64,000 nucleotides of DNA. Source: Tachypleus tridentatus. Taxonomy: Eukaryota > Arthropoda > Merostomata > Xiphosura > Limulidae. The notes under the pieces were generated by a model. That model had not been told where the DNA came from. It searched no databases and was given only the letters and a program-made list of their open reading frames with translations. Below are positions 51,801-59,135 of this stretch, one piece after another. The stretch spans positions 149,453,009 to 149,517,008 of the forward strand of contig NC_134834.1 of the NCBI RefSeq assembly GCF_004210375.1, read 5' to 3'. Every line of letters begins with the position of its first letter. Within the stretch, counting starts at the first letter, position 1. A program made the position numbers and the translations under genes.

Positions 51801-53507
51801 AATATTGCTTGTTTTAATGACCAAATTTAACCGCCAGATTTTAAAACGCGCTATTCTACTGATACACTTTATAATTTCCACCAACATAAAACCACGAGAC
51901 ACTTTTATAAGCACGTTACTTCCAAACCCATACTATATGTGCTTTATCATTCCATTATATTAGAACAAGACTGGGTCACGACACCCACGTCATCATTCCG
52001 TTACAAGACTGGTATACATTATCAATTATATTATTAGTTAATATGACGCGGCCTTAGCTAATGTTGTGAAGTTTCGAACGTCACTATGTTGACATAGTAA
52101 CGTTATTTCTGTAATATTCGCTTTCAGTAAGATTCTATATACTCTAAAGTTTAGAGCACAGAAATAACAAAAAACAGTAAAAATCAAACGTTATCACATA
52201 GAACATTTCCAGCAGTTACTAGCAATAATACTGACCTTTCTTAAGTTTCAACCTTTGTTTTTAACTCCCAGATTGTCAAGAGCCCGGAACACTCGAACCA
52301 ATATGTATATATTATACACGTATATAGTTTTCAGGTTCTTATAAATTACGTTTGTTTGTTTGTTTGTTTGTTTACAAACAAGTTATAAAAGCAGTGGTAA
52401 AAGCTACAATTTACACTTTATCTGTAACTTGTACACCATCTTCATAAAAAGATGGTTATACCACTTGAGGATATTTTTCGTTTTAATTCCTCATTCACAA
52501 GTAATTTCTAATTTTTCAAAGACAACATTTCAAAACATAAGTTAAATAGTATAAACTACTAATCACGTTAAATGTGCATCTTTTATTTTTTTTCTTCAAA
52601 ATCACAAGAAAATACGGTTTGTTTTGGTCCCAGTACCGTGAACCAACTAGTAGTTTAGTAGGGGAACACATTTGTACTCGTGTGCTAAACTGTGCATTCA
52701 AGTACAGAATGCACACACACATAAAGTTTATAAGATATAGACATAGTGCTGTGTTTTTAAAGTAAAGTAAATAGTAAAGTGAACTGCTTATATTAGGCAT
52801 TTAAGAATGTAACGCAGAGTTCTGGACGAACCTATGGCCGTGCGGGGCGTCTCAGTGGCTGAGATGTTAAACCTATTCCATATAATAACCACCAAACACT
52901 TCTATTAGACGAGACACTTTGTACCGAATAGCGTGTTCAAAAATAACCAATCAATCAACTTATATTGTGAGAAATAACAAATCAAGCGACACTTTCAAAA
53001 TAGGTGACAAATGTTAAAACTTAAGTGTACCGGTACTCTTAGTACTTATAAATAAAATTAATAAAAACTCGCACAGAAAACCTTAACACACAAACACTGC
53101 TGTCCAAGATGTGCCTCTAATGGGTAACATACCCATTACCTGAATACCTTTCTCTCGCCAGCGAGTAGTACCGTCTAAACCCACCACTCTCTCCGTACAC
53201 ATATTGCGACGTTGTTCATTTTTCTCTGTTTCTAATTTCATTTGTTGCATAGTTTAAGGAAGTTTAGGAAACTTTCCATGCACGTTGAATATTTAGATAA
53301 GAAATTTGATGCAGAAGTAGTTTAAACAAGTGTGTTTGAAAAGCCATTAAAGAGTACATACAATTACTCACTAATATCAGGGTTAAAAGGTACGTGTTGC
53401 GAGTTGTGCAAGCAGAAGTTGTCACATTATACAACGTATGAAACACAATTCGTTAATCACAGGAGAAACATGAACTTACCAGACACCAAAAACGACGCTA
53501 AGACCAT
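24477..53507 (-). CDS. Clotting factor C, complete (18 coding exons, 1019 aa)
   Basis: This is the serine protease zymogen of horseshoe crab haemocytes. It binds lipopolysaccharide, self-activates and starts the clotting cascade by activating factor B. Exons sum to 3060 nt. Order: signal peptide (about 1-25), Cys-rich region (to about 108), EGF-like (109-140), sushi 1-3 (141-323), LCCL (about 325-421), C-type lectin (about 436-568), sushi 4 (574-636), Pro-rich linker, sushi 5 (about 689-750), trypsin-like domain. The activation site is SPF|IWNG (762/763). The triad is His809 (TAAHC), Asp865 (NFDIAL) and Ser966 (GDSGG). The length equals that known for Tachypleus factor C. All introns are GT-AG except one GC-AG after exon 15. 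No frameshift or internal stop was found. Introns hold SINEs and tandem arrays; the largest is about 6.1 kb. A partial second copy lies 7 kb upstream of exon 1. Confidence 0.98.
24945..25075 (-). mobile_element. SINE family A with internal deletion, factor C intron 17
   Basis: It begins like the family (CAAGGGCTATCTGTGCTAGCCG) and ends with its head (CACCCTAACCATCTGG) but lacks about 150 bp of middle. The intact counterpart sits at the same place in the duplicated intron (61078-61350). Confidence 0.85.
25381..25548 (-). CDS. Factor C exon 17 (catalytic Asp)
   Basis: 168 nt, phase 0 to 0. It encodes ALEIHVNPNYDPGNLNFDIAL with Asp865, and QPICLPTDITT. It differs from the upstream copy at six bases, two of which change residues (851 and 889). 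Confidence 0.98.
25925..26097 (-). mobile_element. Degraded SINE family A, factor C intron 16
   Basis: It holds CACTAGCCGTC, AATCATCACCACCCATTA, TCTTGGGCTACTCTTTAAC and CAGACCATGCCACGCC with gaps, and has no intact B box. Confidence 0.75.
26505..26794 (-). CDS. Factor C exon 16 (activation site and catalytic His)
   Basis: 290 nt, phase 1 to 0. It carries VCGRSDSPRSPF|IWNG (activation cleavage), then GQWPWQAG, CGGSLLNEKWIVTAAHC with His809, and DDYVQVRE. Confidence 0.98.
26795..28043. other. Factor C intron 15 (GC-AG)
   Basis: About 1.25 kb between exons 15 and 16. Apart from the hammerhead-like repeat copy, I recognise nothing in it. Confidence 0.7.
27190..27240 (-). repeat. Repeat copy with a degenerate hammerhead-like core (copy 1)
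   Basis: On the minus strand: CTGAAGATGACCTAGAAAGG followed by TCTAAACGTT and ATACCCATCCCAGCCG. It shares order and tail with the copy at 42682-42750. CTGANGA, a GACC/GGTC stem and a following AAAC resemble a hammerhead core with the G of GAAAC lost. Confidence 0.5.
28044..28282 (-). CDS. Factor C exon 15 (Pro-rich linker and sushi 5)
   Basis: 239 nt, phase 2 to 1. It encodes LPRLPLPLARAAKPPPKPRS, then the sushi module YTCESRYYELLGSQGRRC to GRPASCIP. Joining in frame requires a GC donor (CCAG|GCAACG). The GT a few bases further on would break the frame with exon 16. Confidence 0.95.
28283..29831. other. Factor C intron 14
   Basis: About 1.55 kb with no recognisable gene or repeat family. 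Open frames here match nothing I know. Confidence 0.6.
29832..29934 (-). CDS. Factor C exon 14
   Basis: 103 nt, phase 1 to 2. It encodes ITCQNPPVPSYGSVEIKPPS, then SISRVGSPFLR, the start of the fifth sushi-like segment and Pro-rich linker. Confidence 0.96.
30005..30100. repeat. Three-copy repeat of about 28 bp in factor C intron 13
   Basis: CATAACATTGTTAACAAACT, ACAAGTTACATAACACTGTC and ACAAGTGTCACATAATATTG are successive variants of one unit. Confidence 0.75.
30171..30359 (-). CDS. Factor C exon 13 (sushi 4)
   Basis: 189 nt, phase 1 to 1. It encodes AKCDDPGSLENGHATLHG, then RYSCEVLHYLSG and TCTTNGTWSAPKPRC. Confidence 0.97.
30557..30835 (-). mobile_element. Full-length SINE family A with perfect target duplication
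   Basis: It starts with (TTTG)n and runs through GAATTTCGCACAAAGC, GCTAGCCGTCCCTAATTTAG and GTGGGATTGACCGTCACATT to the tRNA-like head (GGGTTCGCGCCCGCG on the plus of the element). It is flanked by an identical 12-bp direct repeat CTAAAATATGAA at 30545-30556 and 30836-30847. Confidence 0.93.
31211..31459 (-). CDS. Factor C exon 12 (C-type lectin, second half)
   Basis: 249 nt, phase 1 to 1. It encodes TTTWIGLHRLDAEKPFVWEL, then FWASGEPGNETNCVYL and SFACMM. The EPGN motif resembles the EPN-type site, with a one-residue insert. Confidence 0.97.
31930..32150 (-). mobile_element. Old, degraded SINE family A
   Basis: TTTGCGCTAACCG, GACTCTTTAACATGATTGAC and GGGGCGAGTACATTCACC appear in the family order with many changes. 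Confidence 0.65.
32310..32424 (-). mobile_element. SINE family B
   Basis: A short tRNA-derived SINE of about 115 bp: ACAAAGCCACAATGGGCTGT, CACCGAGGGGAATCGAACCC (B box on the other strand) and GTGCCAGCGAGGGA. Confidence 0.85.
32655..32746 (+). mobile_element. Fragment of SINE family A
   Basis: AAAAGAGTAACCCAAAAGTT, GGCGGTGATGACTAGTTGCC and AATGGCTAGCGCAC correspond to the 3' body only. Confidence 0.75.
33659..33916 (+). mobile_element. SINE family A, well preserved
   Basis: Head with GGCATGGCCAGGTGGATTAA and B box GGGTTCGAATCCCCG, then GCCGTGGGGGCGTTATAATG, GAGTAGCCCAAGAGTTGGCG and GCGTGAAATT. Confidence 0.9.
33917..37540. other. Factor C intron 11, unexplained part
   Basis: Low-complexity AT-rich sequence with broken open frames on the minus strand around 35.2-36.4 kb, about residue-length 70. 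They could be remains of a retrocopy or transposon. I do not recognise the protein and assign no function. Confidence 0.3.
37584..37751 (-). CDS. Factor C exon 11 (C-type lectin, first half)
   Basis: 168 nt, phase 1 to 1. It encodes CPDGWFEVEENCVYV, then AWERAQGVCTNMAARLAVL, the N-terminal half of a C-type lectin-like fold. Confidence 0.97.
39656..39720 (-). CDS. Factor C exon 10 (end of LCCL)
   Basis: 65 nt, phase 2 to 1. It encodes LKSLARSFRFDYVSSSTAGRS, closing the LCCL domain. Confidence 0.96.
40290..40556 (-). mobile_element. SINE family A next to a family B copy
   Basis: Well preserved: GCACAAAGC-like start (TTTCACACAAAGCTACTCG), GCTAGCCGTCCCTAATTTAG, ACGGCTGAAAGGGCGAGC and CCACGCTTGGCCATG at the head. 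Together with the adjacent family B copy it is bracketed by an 11-bp near-identical direct repeat (40279-40289, 40684-40694). Confidence 0.9.
40570..40683 (-). mobile_element. SINE family B adjacent to family A copy
   Basis: TAGCAAAGCCACAAAGGCTA, CCCACCGAGGGGAATCGAAC and CATACCGCTGTACTAGCGGG are in normal family B order. The family A copy sits in its tail. Confidence 0.9.
41281..41460. mobile_element. hAT-like miniature element (180 bp)
   Basis: The ends are inverted repeats: CAGGGGTTCTTAACC at the left and GGTTAAGAACCACTG at the right. An 8-bp target duplication with one mismatch flanks it (GTTTAGAG at 41273-41280, GTTTAGAC at 41461-41468). Internal GGGGTGCGAGGATG-type repeats are present. 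No ORF. An 8-bp duplication and CAGnGGTTCTTAACC ends are typical of hAT elements. Confidence 0.85.
42312..42509 (-). CDS. Factor C exon 9 (LCCL core)
   Basis: 198 nt, phase 2 to 2. It carries the LCCL signature CPAGC, VWGTAIYHELSSVCRAA and HAGKLPNSGG. Confidence 0.97.
42530..42640. repeat. Imperfect repeat of about 45 bp in factor C intron 8
   Basis: Variants of GGACAATGGATTAACCTGT, CAGACAACTGATTAACTGT and CAGATAATGAATTAATTAT follow each other upstream of exon 9 on the gene strand. Confidence 0.7.
42682..42755 (+). repeat. Repeat copy with a degenerate hammerhead-like core (copy 2)
   Basis: CTGATGACGACCTTAAAAGG, TCAAAATGTT and ATACCCATACCAGCCATC repeat the order of copy 1 at 27190-27240 (opposite strand). 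CTGATGA and the GACC/GGTC stem are intact; the position expected to be G before AAA is A. Confidence 0.55.
42973..43042 (-). CDS. Factor C exon 8 (start of LCCL domain)
   Basis: 70 nt, phase 1 to 2. It encodes ADREVDCDSKAVDFLDDVGEPV, the beginning of the LCCL region. Confidence 0.96.
43314..43520 (-). CDS. Factor C exon 7 (sushi 3)
   Basis: 207 nt, phase 1 to 1. It encodes KLVFCPDLDPVNHAEH, then TYTCSGNYFLMG and SWSGSQPSCVK. Confidence 0.97.
44078..44254 (-). CDS. Factor C exon 6 (sushi 2)
   Basis: 177 nt, phase 1 to 1. It encodes RECAKVSSPEHGKV, then RFSCDSPYYL and LTCQGNGQWSG. Confidence 0.97.
44275..44520. repeat. Imperfect repeat of about 55-60 bp filling factor C intron 5
   Basis: Four diverged units share AAAGTACAGCTACAATGTTT, then CACATAT and AACAACGTC. 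The unit edge resembles the exon 5 donor junction (AAGGTACTTACTACATTT on the plus strand). Confidence 0.6.
44552..44716 (-). CDS. Factor C exon 5 (sushi 1)
   Basis: 165 nt, phase 1 to 1. It begins GCPLLPSDSQVQE and ends SSFPPKC. It holds the Cys and Trp pattern of a complement-control-protein module (YSC, ISCLPNGQW). Confidence 0.97.
44925..45020 (-). CDS. Factor C exon 4 (EGF-like domain)
   Basis: 96 nt, phase 1 to 1. The pattern ECQCKNGGICD..TGACTCRDRYEG.HC is a normal EGF-like module on its own symmetric exon. Confidence 0.97.
45835..46082 (+). mobile_element. Degraded SINE family A
   Basis: B box GAGGTTCGAGACCCCGTCGC, then GAGTATTATAACGTG, GTCCAGGAGTTGGTGG and GAGCGCAATTCAAAACAAAC. Confidence 0.8.
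47515..47766 (-). mobile_element. Degraded SINE family A
   Basis: CACGCGCAAAGTTGCACG, AGCTAGTCAACACCACCCAC, TTGGGTTACTCTTACCA and ACCACCAGGCCAT in order. Confidence 0.82.
48153..48280 (-). mobile_element. SINE family B with (TG)n tail
   Basis: GTGTGTGTGTGTGTTTTC, GAGCAAAGCCACATCAGAC, CCCACCGAGGGGAATTGATC and CATACCGCTGTACTAG. Confidence 0.88.
48298..48446 (-). mobile_element. Truncated SINE family A next to family B copy
   Basis: TTTGAACTTCGTGCAACGC, GCTAGCCGTCCCCAATTTAG and TTTTGGGCTACTCTTACTAG are present. The tRNA-like head is missing. Confidence 0.85.
49352..49512 (-). CDS. Factor C exon 3 (Cys-rich region)
   Basis: 161 nt, phase 2 to 1. It encodes YFYRWRPYCKPCDDLEAK through the CxxC repeats to GTWCSG. 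The Cys-rich N-terminal region takes part in endotoxin binding in this family. Confidence 0.97.
50030..50396. repeat. Repeat of about 120 bp next to the factor C exon 2 donor
   Basis: Three units share ATATATTGCACAAGAACCAAG, TGGTTAC, CCAATATTCCTTGGTTCAAA and CTAGTGGTCACAGAATCCAA. The last unit ends 14 bp from the exon 2 splice donor. Confidence 0.9.
50410..50545 (-). CDS. Factor C exon 2 (end of signal peptide, start of Cys-rich region)
   Basis: 136 nt, entering in phase 1 (completes Gly-10) and leaving in phase 2. It encodes LVLGILAQQM, then VDLGLCDETRFECKCGDPG. The donor AAACA|GTAAGTTGC abuts a tandem array in the intron. Confidence 0.96.
51016..51090 (-). CDS. Candidate 75-nt cassette exon in factor C intron 1
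   Basis: Good acceptor (TTTTATTACAG|TG), good donor (TTTCAG|GTATGT), open frame, and phase 1 to 1, the same as the intron it sits in. Inclusion would insert 25 residues (VLPLLSPQYLRVLLC, then DPDKPEYILS) into the signal peptide after MVLASFLVS. The last residues before the next exon (ILSG) mimic exon 1 (LVSG). It could also be an alternative first coding segment, or chance. No known factor C product that I recall contains it. Confidence 0.35.
51091..53479. other. Factor C intron 1, upstream part
   Basis: AT-rich with a short (GTTT)n run at 52352-52372. No further exon recognised. Confidence 0.6.
53480..53507 (-). CDS. Factor C exon 1 (start codon, first half of signal peptide)
   Basis: 28 nt from the ATG (53507-53505), encoding MVLASFLVS plus one base of a Gly codon. 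The donor TCTG|GTAAGTTCA is strong. The next coding exon begins 2.9 kb away. The start is supported by the hydrophobic signal sequence completed across the intron (...SGLVLGILA). Confidence 0.93.
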
Positions 53508-53681
53508 ACTTAAGTTACCTTCAGAGTTCTTCCACGTTCGCGTTAAACCTGATGATACTTACGATGTTCCACTATTAATACTATTAGGGCGCTTATTAAT
53601 TCCGGGCAAGGTTGCAGGGCTAGGGAGAGGTCAGATGCTTGCTACAAACACAATTTCTCAGAACACGCGCTGATTTCTAAT

Positions 53682-53691
53682 GGATTTCCCG
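53682..53691. promoter_or_regulatory. kappaB-like site upstream of factor C
   Basis: CGGGAAATCC on the minus strand, about 175 bp upstream of the start codon. It fits Rel/NF-kappaB half-site preferences. Function is inferred only. Confidence 0.35.
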
Positions 53692-53757
53692 GCTTTTTTC
53701 TCGTGCATGACAGACAAATCAGTACGTCACGTGAAAACGTTTTCCAATGTACAAGAA

Positions 53758-53769
53758 GGAAAAATTTCC
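53758..53769. promoter_or_regulatory. Palindromic kappaB-like site upstream of factor C
   Basis: GGAAAAATTTCC, about 250 bp upstream of the start codon. Symmetric GGAA...TTCC sites with a 4-nt core are compatible with Rel dimers. Confidence 0.35.
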
Positions 53770-54024
53770 TCAAATCATGACGTATTATGCTGATGTAACT
53801 AATAAGTGGTTGTCCAAATATTTATATTGAAAATGTATGTGTGATGATAGCAAAGCAGACATTTGGGTAGCATAACATAACTTATAAACTGTTACAAGAA
53901 AACAACAACTTATAATTTGTTGTTGTTTGAGAGAATACGCGACGTTTTCTTTTTACAGAGTTTTATCTCAGAAGGTAGTTTTATCGCTGCGTTACACTCA
54001 CAATCAACACGTAGCAAAAACAAA

Positions 54025-54160
54025 TGTCACCCACTCGGACAGCGGTAAGTCTTCGGATTTGCAATGCTAAAAATCGGGGGTTCGATTCCCCTCGGTGGAC
54101 ACAGCAGATAGCCTGATTTGGCTTTGCTATAAGAAAACACACACACATACACAAACAAAT
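54025..54160 (+). mobile_element. SINE family B
   Basis: Head CACTCGGACAGCGGTAAGTC, B box GGGGTTCGATTCCCCTCGG, then CAGCAGATAGCCTGATTTGG and GCTATAAGAAAACACACACA. Confidence 0.9.
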
Positions 54161-54339
54161 AACAGTAAAACTTTTGTTGGTAATATGTTTTATTGGAAAG
54201 AAAAGTTGAGTTTCAGTCCAGTCTCTTTTGCGCAATACCACAAGGTTTGTCATTTAAATAGACAAACGTACGATACCCAATTGTTTTTATAGGAGAGACT
54301 AACTTTGTTGACCAGTGGGAAGTTTTTTTTTTCTTCGTT

Positions 54340-54440
54340 TGTCCTGTAGTTAAGCTCAAAGTTACACAAAGGGCTATCTGTGCTCTACCCACCAAGGGTA
54401 TCGAAACCCGGTTTCTAGGGCTGTAAGTCCACAGATGAGA
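54340..54440 (-). mobile_element. SINE family C (family B variant)
   Basis: AAAGTTACACAAAGGGCTAT, CTGTGCTCTACCCACCAAGG and TATCGAAACCCGGTTTCTAG. The same variant lies at 63170-63285. Confidence 0.75.
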
Positions 54441-54860
54441 GAAGTGGGAAGACAAATATAGCATCTGATGATGAGTTAATTCATTTTCTTAACCTAACAT
54501 ACTTACTAACAACAGTTCAAGAATACTCAACGTAAAAGGTTTGGAGGCACGTATCCCCTTTCCGCTCGAGAGAACAGCGCTTTAAAATAAATGTCCATGT
54601 ATGTTTTTATATATTATAATACATTACGCAGTTTCAATAGACGCATGGCGAACATATTTAAATACGTGTTTTTGTCATTCTGTACGTAATCGATACAAGC
54701 CAAACATAATCCAAACAAATTAGTTTGACCAATCACCACATCCTTTTAAATAGGCTACTCAGAACTGCGTGCACGTGATATGTTAAACTGATATCTGTAA
54801 ACAGTTTACATGAATTCTAGTGAAAGAGAAATATAAATTATAAAAAATAGACGTTTATAT

Positions 54861-55300
54861 ATTGGTACAGATAACCTGAAGTTGAAGAAATCTATACATT
54901 GGAAGAAATAATCTGAAGTTGAAGAAATCTACACGTTGGTACAGATAACCTGAAGTTGAAGAAATCTATACATTGGTACAGATAACCTGAAGTTGAAGAA
55001 ATCTACACGTTGGTACAGATAACCTGAAGTTGAAGGTACAGATAACCTGAAGTTGAAGAAATCTACACGTTGGTACAGATAACCTGAAGTTGAAGAAATC
55101 TATACATTGGTGCAGATAAGCTGAAGTTGAAGAAGTCTCGACATTGGTACAAATAACCTGAAGTTGAAGAAATCTACACATTGGTACAGATAACCTGAAG
55201 TTAAAGAGACCTACATATTGGTACATAAAACCTAAAATTGAAGAAATCTACACATTGGTATATAGAACTTGTGAAGTTAAAGAAATCTATACATTGGTTT
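54861..55300. repeat. Minisatellite of about 38 bp upstream of factor C
   Basis: About 11 units of TTGGTACAGATAACCTGAAG, TTGAAGAAATCTACACG, with one shortened unit at 55025-55045. It lies about 1.4 kb 5' of the factor C start codon. The open frame through it is repeat-driven. Confidence 0.93.
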
Positions 55301-55819
55301 CTGCACATGCAGAAAACGTCAGAGTTTAGTACGTCACAAAAGCGTAGTAACAGTAATACAAACACATTGACGATGAACCCTCCTACAATAAATATCACAT
55401 TACTACACAATAGAGAATATTGTGGTGTATGTTGGTTCAAAACAGAAGAAAACAGTGTGGGAATGTTAATGTGATAGTGTATGGCAATGAAATGTAATAA
55501 GTAAAACAACTAAGAACATCCCTTTCTGACTATCTCGTGTGTCAAAAGTGACACATAGATATTCAACTGAGTTATATTAACGAATCAGTTTTAACTTTTA
55601 CGAAATTTTCTTTAAGTTGTTTTAAAATGTTTGTAATTTGACGACATGAAATATTGAAATAGCATGAGTGTGGTATATTGCTAGTAAAATCATCATATTT
55701 TTGCCCTAATTTATTTTGTGTGTAATAAAAAATTTACAGTTGTTTCAATTAAAAATAAACAGAAGGTAAAACGTCAATTCTTACCATAAGTGCCGTTGAC
55801 TAAGAAAATAAACAGACCA

Positions 55820-56090
55820 CTTGACATGACTAGGTGGTAAGGGTGCTCGACTTGAAATCTATAGATTGTGGGTTCGAATCTCTGTCACATCAAACATGCC
55901 CGTCCCTTCAGCCGTGGAAGTGTAATAATGTGACGATTGATCCCACTATTCGTTGATAAAAGAGTAGCCCAAGAGCTGGCGGCGGGTGGTGATGAGTAGC
56001 TTCCTTCCCTCTAGTCTTAAACTACCAAATTAGGGACCGCTGGCGCAGATAGCCCTCGTGTAGCTTTGCGCGAAATTCAAACCAAACCAA
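55820..56090 (+). mobile_element. SINE family A, well preserved
   Basis: GACATGACTAGGTGGTAAGG, B box GGGTTCGAATCTC, CAGCCGTGGAAGTGTAATAA, GAGTAGCCCAAGAGCTGGC and GCGCGAAATTCAAACC. Confidence 0.9.
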
Positions 56091-56109
56091 TCCTGTCAAA
56101 GAATTTGTA

Positions 56110-56320
56110 CAAATGTTGGTTAATTTTTGTGACAAAACACTTTCACTGATATACATTAATTGTCTTAAGGAAATACTTCCACTAATTAATGTAGGTTAGT
56201 AATCGTGATGAAACACTTGTACTGATGTAGTTTAATCATTGTAATAAAACTCTACTATTGGTGTAGATTAGTTATTGTAATTAAACTCTTCTACTAACAG
56301 AGGTTAATTATTGAACAAGC
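56110..56320. repeat. Imperfect repeat of about 50 bp
   Basis: Four or five units of the form TTAATCATTGTAATAAAACT, CTACTATTGGTGTAG with considerable divergence, just before the Gypsy remnant. Confidence 0.75.
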
Positions 56321-58528
56321 CCGTATCGAAACCGAGAAAGAAATGAAAACTAGACTCAGTTCCGATCGACCAAGGTAAAATGACAAATCTGAACTCAATC
56401 GATATATTAAAGTATTTAATGAAAATGAATTTGACATATATTTCCAAGATTTTGTGCTAAGTTGCCCACCGAAAAATAGTCATTATTATTATAGAATATT
56501 GTGACTGGTAAATCACAAGAAGCTTACGTCACTCTCCCTCTAGAAGATTATACAGATTATATGATAAGGTTAAAGCAGCTATTCTCAAAGCTTACGAGCT
56601 AGTACTGGAGTCTTACCAACAAAAGTTTTGGGATTATCGCAAGCAAGATAGTTAAACATATATGGATTTCGCCCAGGAAAAAAAAAATTTAATCGATGGT
56701 GTAATTCTATGCATACTGACAACAATTTTGACAAACTAAGACGATTATGTCTAATTGAGGAATTTAAACGTTATACAAATGACGACCTCAAAACTTACTT
56801 GGATGAAAAGAAAGTTGAAACACTAAAAGAAAAAGCAATTATTCTTTTCGATTCCCCCGTTAGTACAGCGGTAAGTCTACTGATTTAACACGCTAAAATC
56901 AGGGGTGCGATTCCCCCTTGGTGGGCTCAGCAGATAGTCCGACGCGGCTTTGTTACAAGAAAACACACACTCTTTCCGATGATTACATATTAATTAAAAC
57001 CACTTTTCATAAAAAGAAATTCCTACCATTTTGACCAAAAATCTGTACCTGTTCAATCCACTAAAGTTAAAGATTCGTCTAAAATAATCAGTTCATACAG
57101 TTCGAAATCTTCTGAAAGTCAGGATATAAACTTTATTAAAATCACCAAGGCCTGTCTGCCATTTTTATAGAGAAAAACAAACTTTCTCATGTCATGTCCA
57201 ATTATTGTTGTTTTGTTTTGAAAAAGCAAAAGAAGCAACATCCAGGGTGTGCGTGTCCACATGTGGACGTAGTTTCACCAGATCACCCGATGTTGTTGTT
57301 TTATCACTGATAAAAATGTTGATATAGTCAGAGAGGAATTTACATCTTTTATGTCTCTTGGTTCTGTGTCTTTGACAAGTGACACTGCTAATCCCATATC
57401 CACACTATTTTACGTGATACTGGGGCGAATCAATCGTTGTTGTTAAAAGGTATATTTCCTTCCGATTCGAGTTCTGCTACTGGTGAGTGTTATTGGTCAG
57501 GGTAATGAAAGTGGCTTTGTTAAAGTTTTTCTTAGTAACGTTTGTTTATGTTTAACATCAGATCTAGTTTATGGATCAGTTGAGGTTGGAGTAAAACCTA
57601 CTCTGCCAACTAAGGATTTATCGTTATTGTTCGGAAACGATTTGGCTGGATTATCCAAGAACAATGTTCTTCTTGAAAAAAATCCACAAGTGTTTTTCTA
57701 GTGTGCTGTAACCTGAGCTCATGATAAAAAAATTAAGCCAAAAACAAATGATAGACACTTGTTCAGAGGACAATATTATAGATTTATCTCAGACATTTTT
57801 TGCGATTCGAGAGAGATCTTGTGGATAATTGTCCTACCGACAATTCTTTAGTGAGTGACAATAATGAACGTGAGGGATCTGGCTCAACTTGTGAAATTCC
57901 TTTTGCTAGAAGCAAATTGATCAATGAACAAGAAAAGGATCCACATATTTCATCTTTATTTAGTTATGCATTTCCAAAAGACGAACTAGAGAAAGTTCCA
58001 AATGGTCACTTTTTCCAAAATGGTGTGCTCACGAGAAATCGGAGACCTCCAGATGCGCCTGCTTCAGAGGATTAGGTTACAGTTTACCAAATAGTTGTTC
58101 CCAAAGCATATCATTCTGAAGTATTGAAAGTTGTCCACGAACTCTTCATAAGAGGTCGTTTAGGTGTCAACAAGACATGTGACAAAATTGTGAGATATTT
58201 CTTTTAGCCAAAAATTGGACAAAGTAGTTCTCAGTTTTGTAAAACGTGTCAGTTGATTGGAAAACATAACCAAGAATTCCTGTTGCTCCTTTGAAACCCA
58301 TCTCAGCTCTCAAAGAACCCATCAGGCATATGCTTGTTCATTGTGCTGGACCTTTACAAAAAAAACATTTGTGCTAATGCACTTTCACATGCTATATAAC
58401 ATTATGATCATAAGGTTATTCGTATTGATTGTGTTACATACTGACACGATTATTGAAGTTGTATAATTGTTATAATATCTTGGGTAACAATTGTCTAATT
58501 CCAATTATTAATAACCTAAGGAAGGAGG
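56320..58528 (+). mobile_element. Decayed Ty3/Gypsy retrotransposon body (gag, protease, integrase N-terminus)
   Basis: Gag-like text runs from about 56320 to 57130. It is followed by a retropepsin active site DTGAN at 57416-57430 and, at about 58110-58270, an integrase zinc-binding region. The reverse transcriptase and RNase H are absent, deleted between about 57700 and 58080. Several stops and frameshifts are present. The integrase zinc motif has Arg for its second His and a stop inside it. It ends in a purine-rich tract at 58518-58528. No 5' LTR is seen. A family B SINE has inserted in gag. Confidence 0.85.
56853..56970 (+). mobile_element. SINE family B inserted in Gypsy gag
   Basis: Head TCCCCCGTTAGTACAGCGG, B box GGGGTGCGATTCCCCCTTGG and tail AAGAAAACACACAC. 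It is flanked by a 10-bp target duplication with one mismatch: TCTTTTCGAT (56843-56852) and TCTTTCCGAT (56971-56980). Confidence 0.92.
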
Positions 58529-58970
58529 TGTAACAGATTCACTATTATATATTTATTTTAATACCAACGTTTGTGTAAGTCAGATTTGTATTTAGAAGTG
58601 CATATAACTTGTATTGTTATATGTGTACTGCAAACTTCCCCTTGTTCCCTAAATTTGTAAAAAATTCTCGAGTGTAAGAATCAACAACGTACTATGTGTA
58701 ATACCAGTGACTACTGATATTGTTACAAACTGAAATTTCTAGAAACTCTCCTCTCAAGCTTATAAAAGATAACCAACACAACGCGAAGAGACAGCTTCAT
58801 ATTGTTGGTTTGCTATAATTAGTACGTTATAAACCTCGAAGGCTATAACTGCAATAAACACATATCAATTGAGAAACTACAGATATTTGACTAGCAACGT
58901 TTATAAACTTAGAACATTAATTAACTTCTAATACGTAACGTAATAAATCAGAGACTCGTACGAGATAAAT
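58529..58970 (+). mobile_element. Probable 3' LTR of the Gypsy element
   Basis: It starts TGTAACAG directly after the polypurine tract AAGGAAGGAGG. It contains CTTATAAAAG (TATA box, about 58758) and CAATAAA (about 58852), as an LTR should. The right edge is uncertain. Confidence 0.6.
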
Positions 58971-58979
58971 AATAATAAG

Positions 58980-59135
58980 TAACAAATACTGTTAGTAAAC
59001 ACTTATATTGATGTGGGCTAATTACACTTAGGAAACTCTTATATTGATGTGGGTTATCTATAGTTAGAAAACACTTGTATCGATGTGGGCTAATTATAGT
59101 TAGAAAGCATTTGTATCGATGTGGATTCATTATAA
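58980..59135. repeat. Repeat of about 36 bp
   Basis: Four units of ACACTTGTATCGATGTGGGC, TAATTATAGTTAGAAA. Confidence 0.88.

Noticed and set aside
53332-53673. 113-residue plus-strand open frame across factor C exon 1
   Set aside because: No domain or splice support; it overlaps the well-supported first exon on the other strand.
54966-55226. 86-residue open frame on the minus strand
   Set aside because: It is the translation of the 38-bp minisatellite, with no start context or domain.
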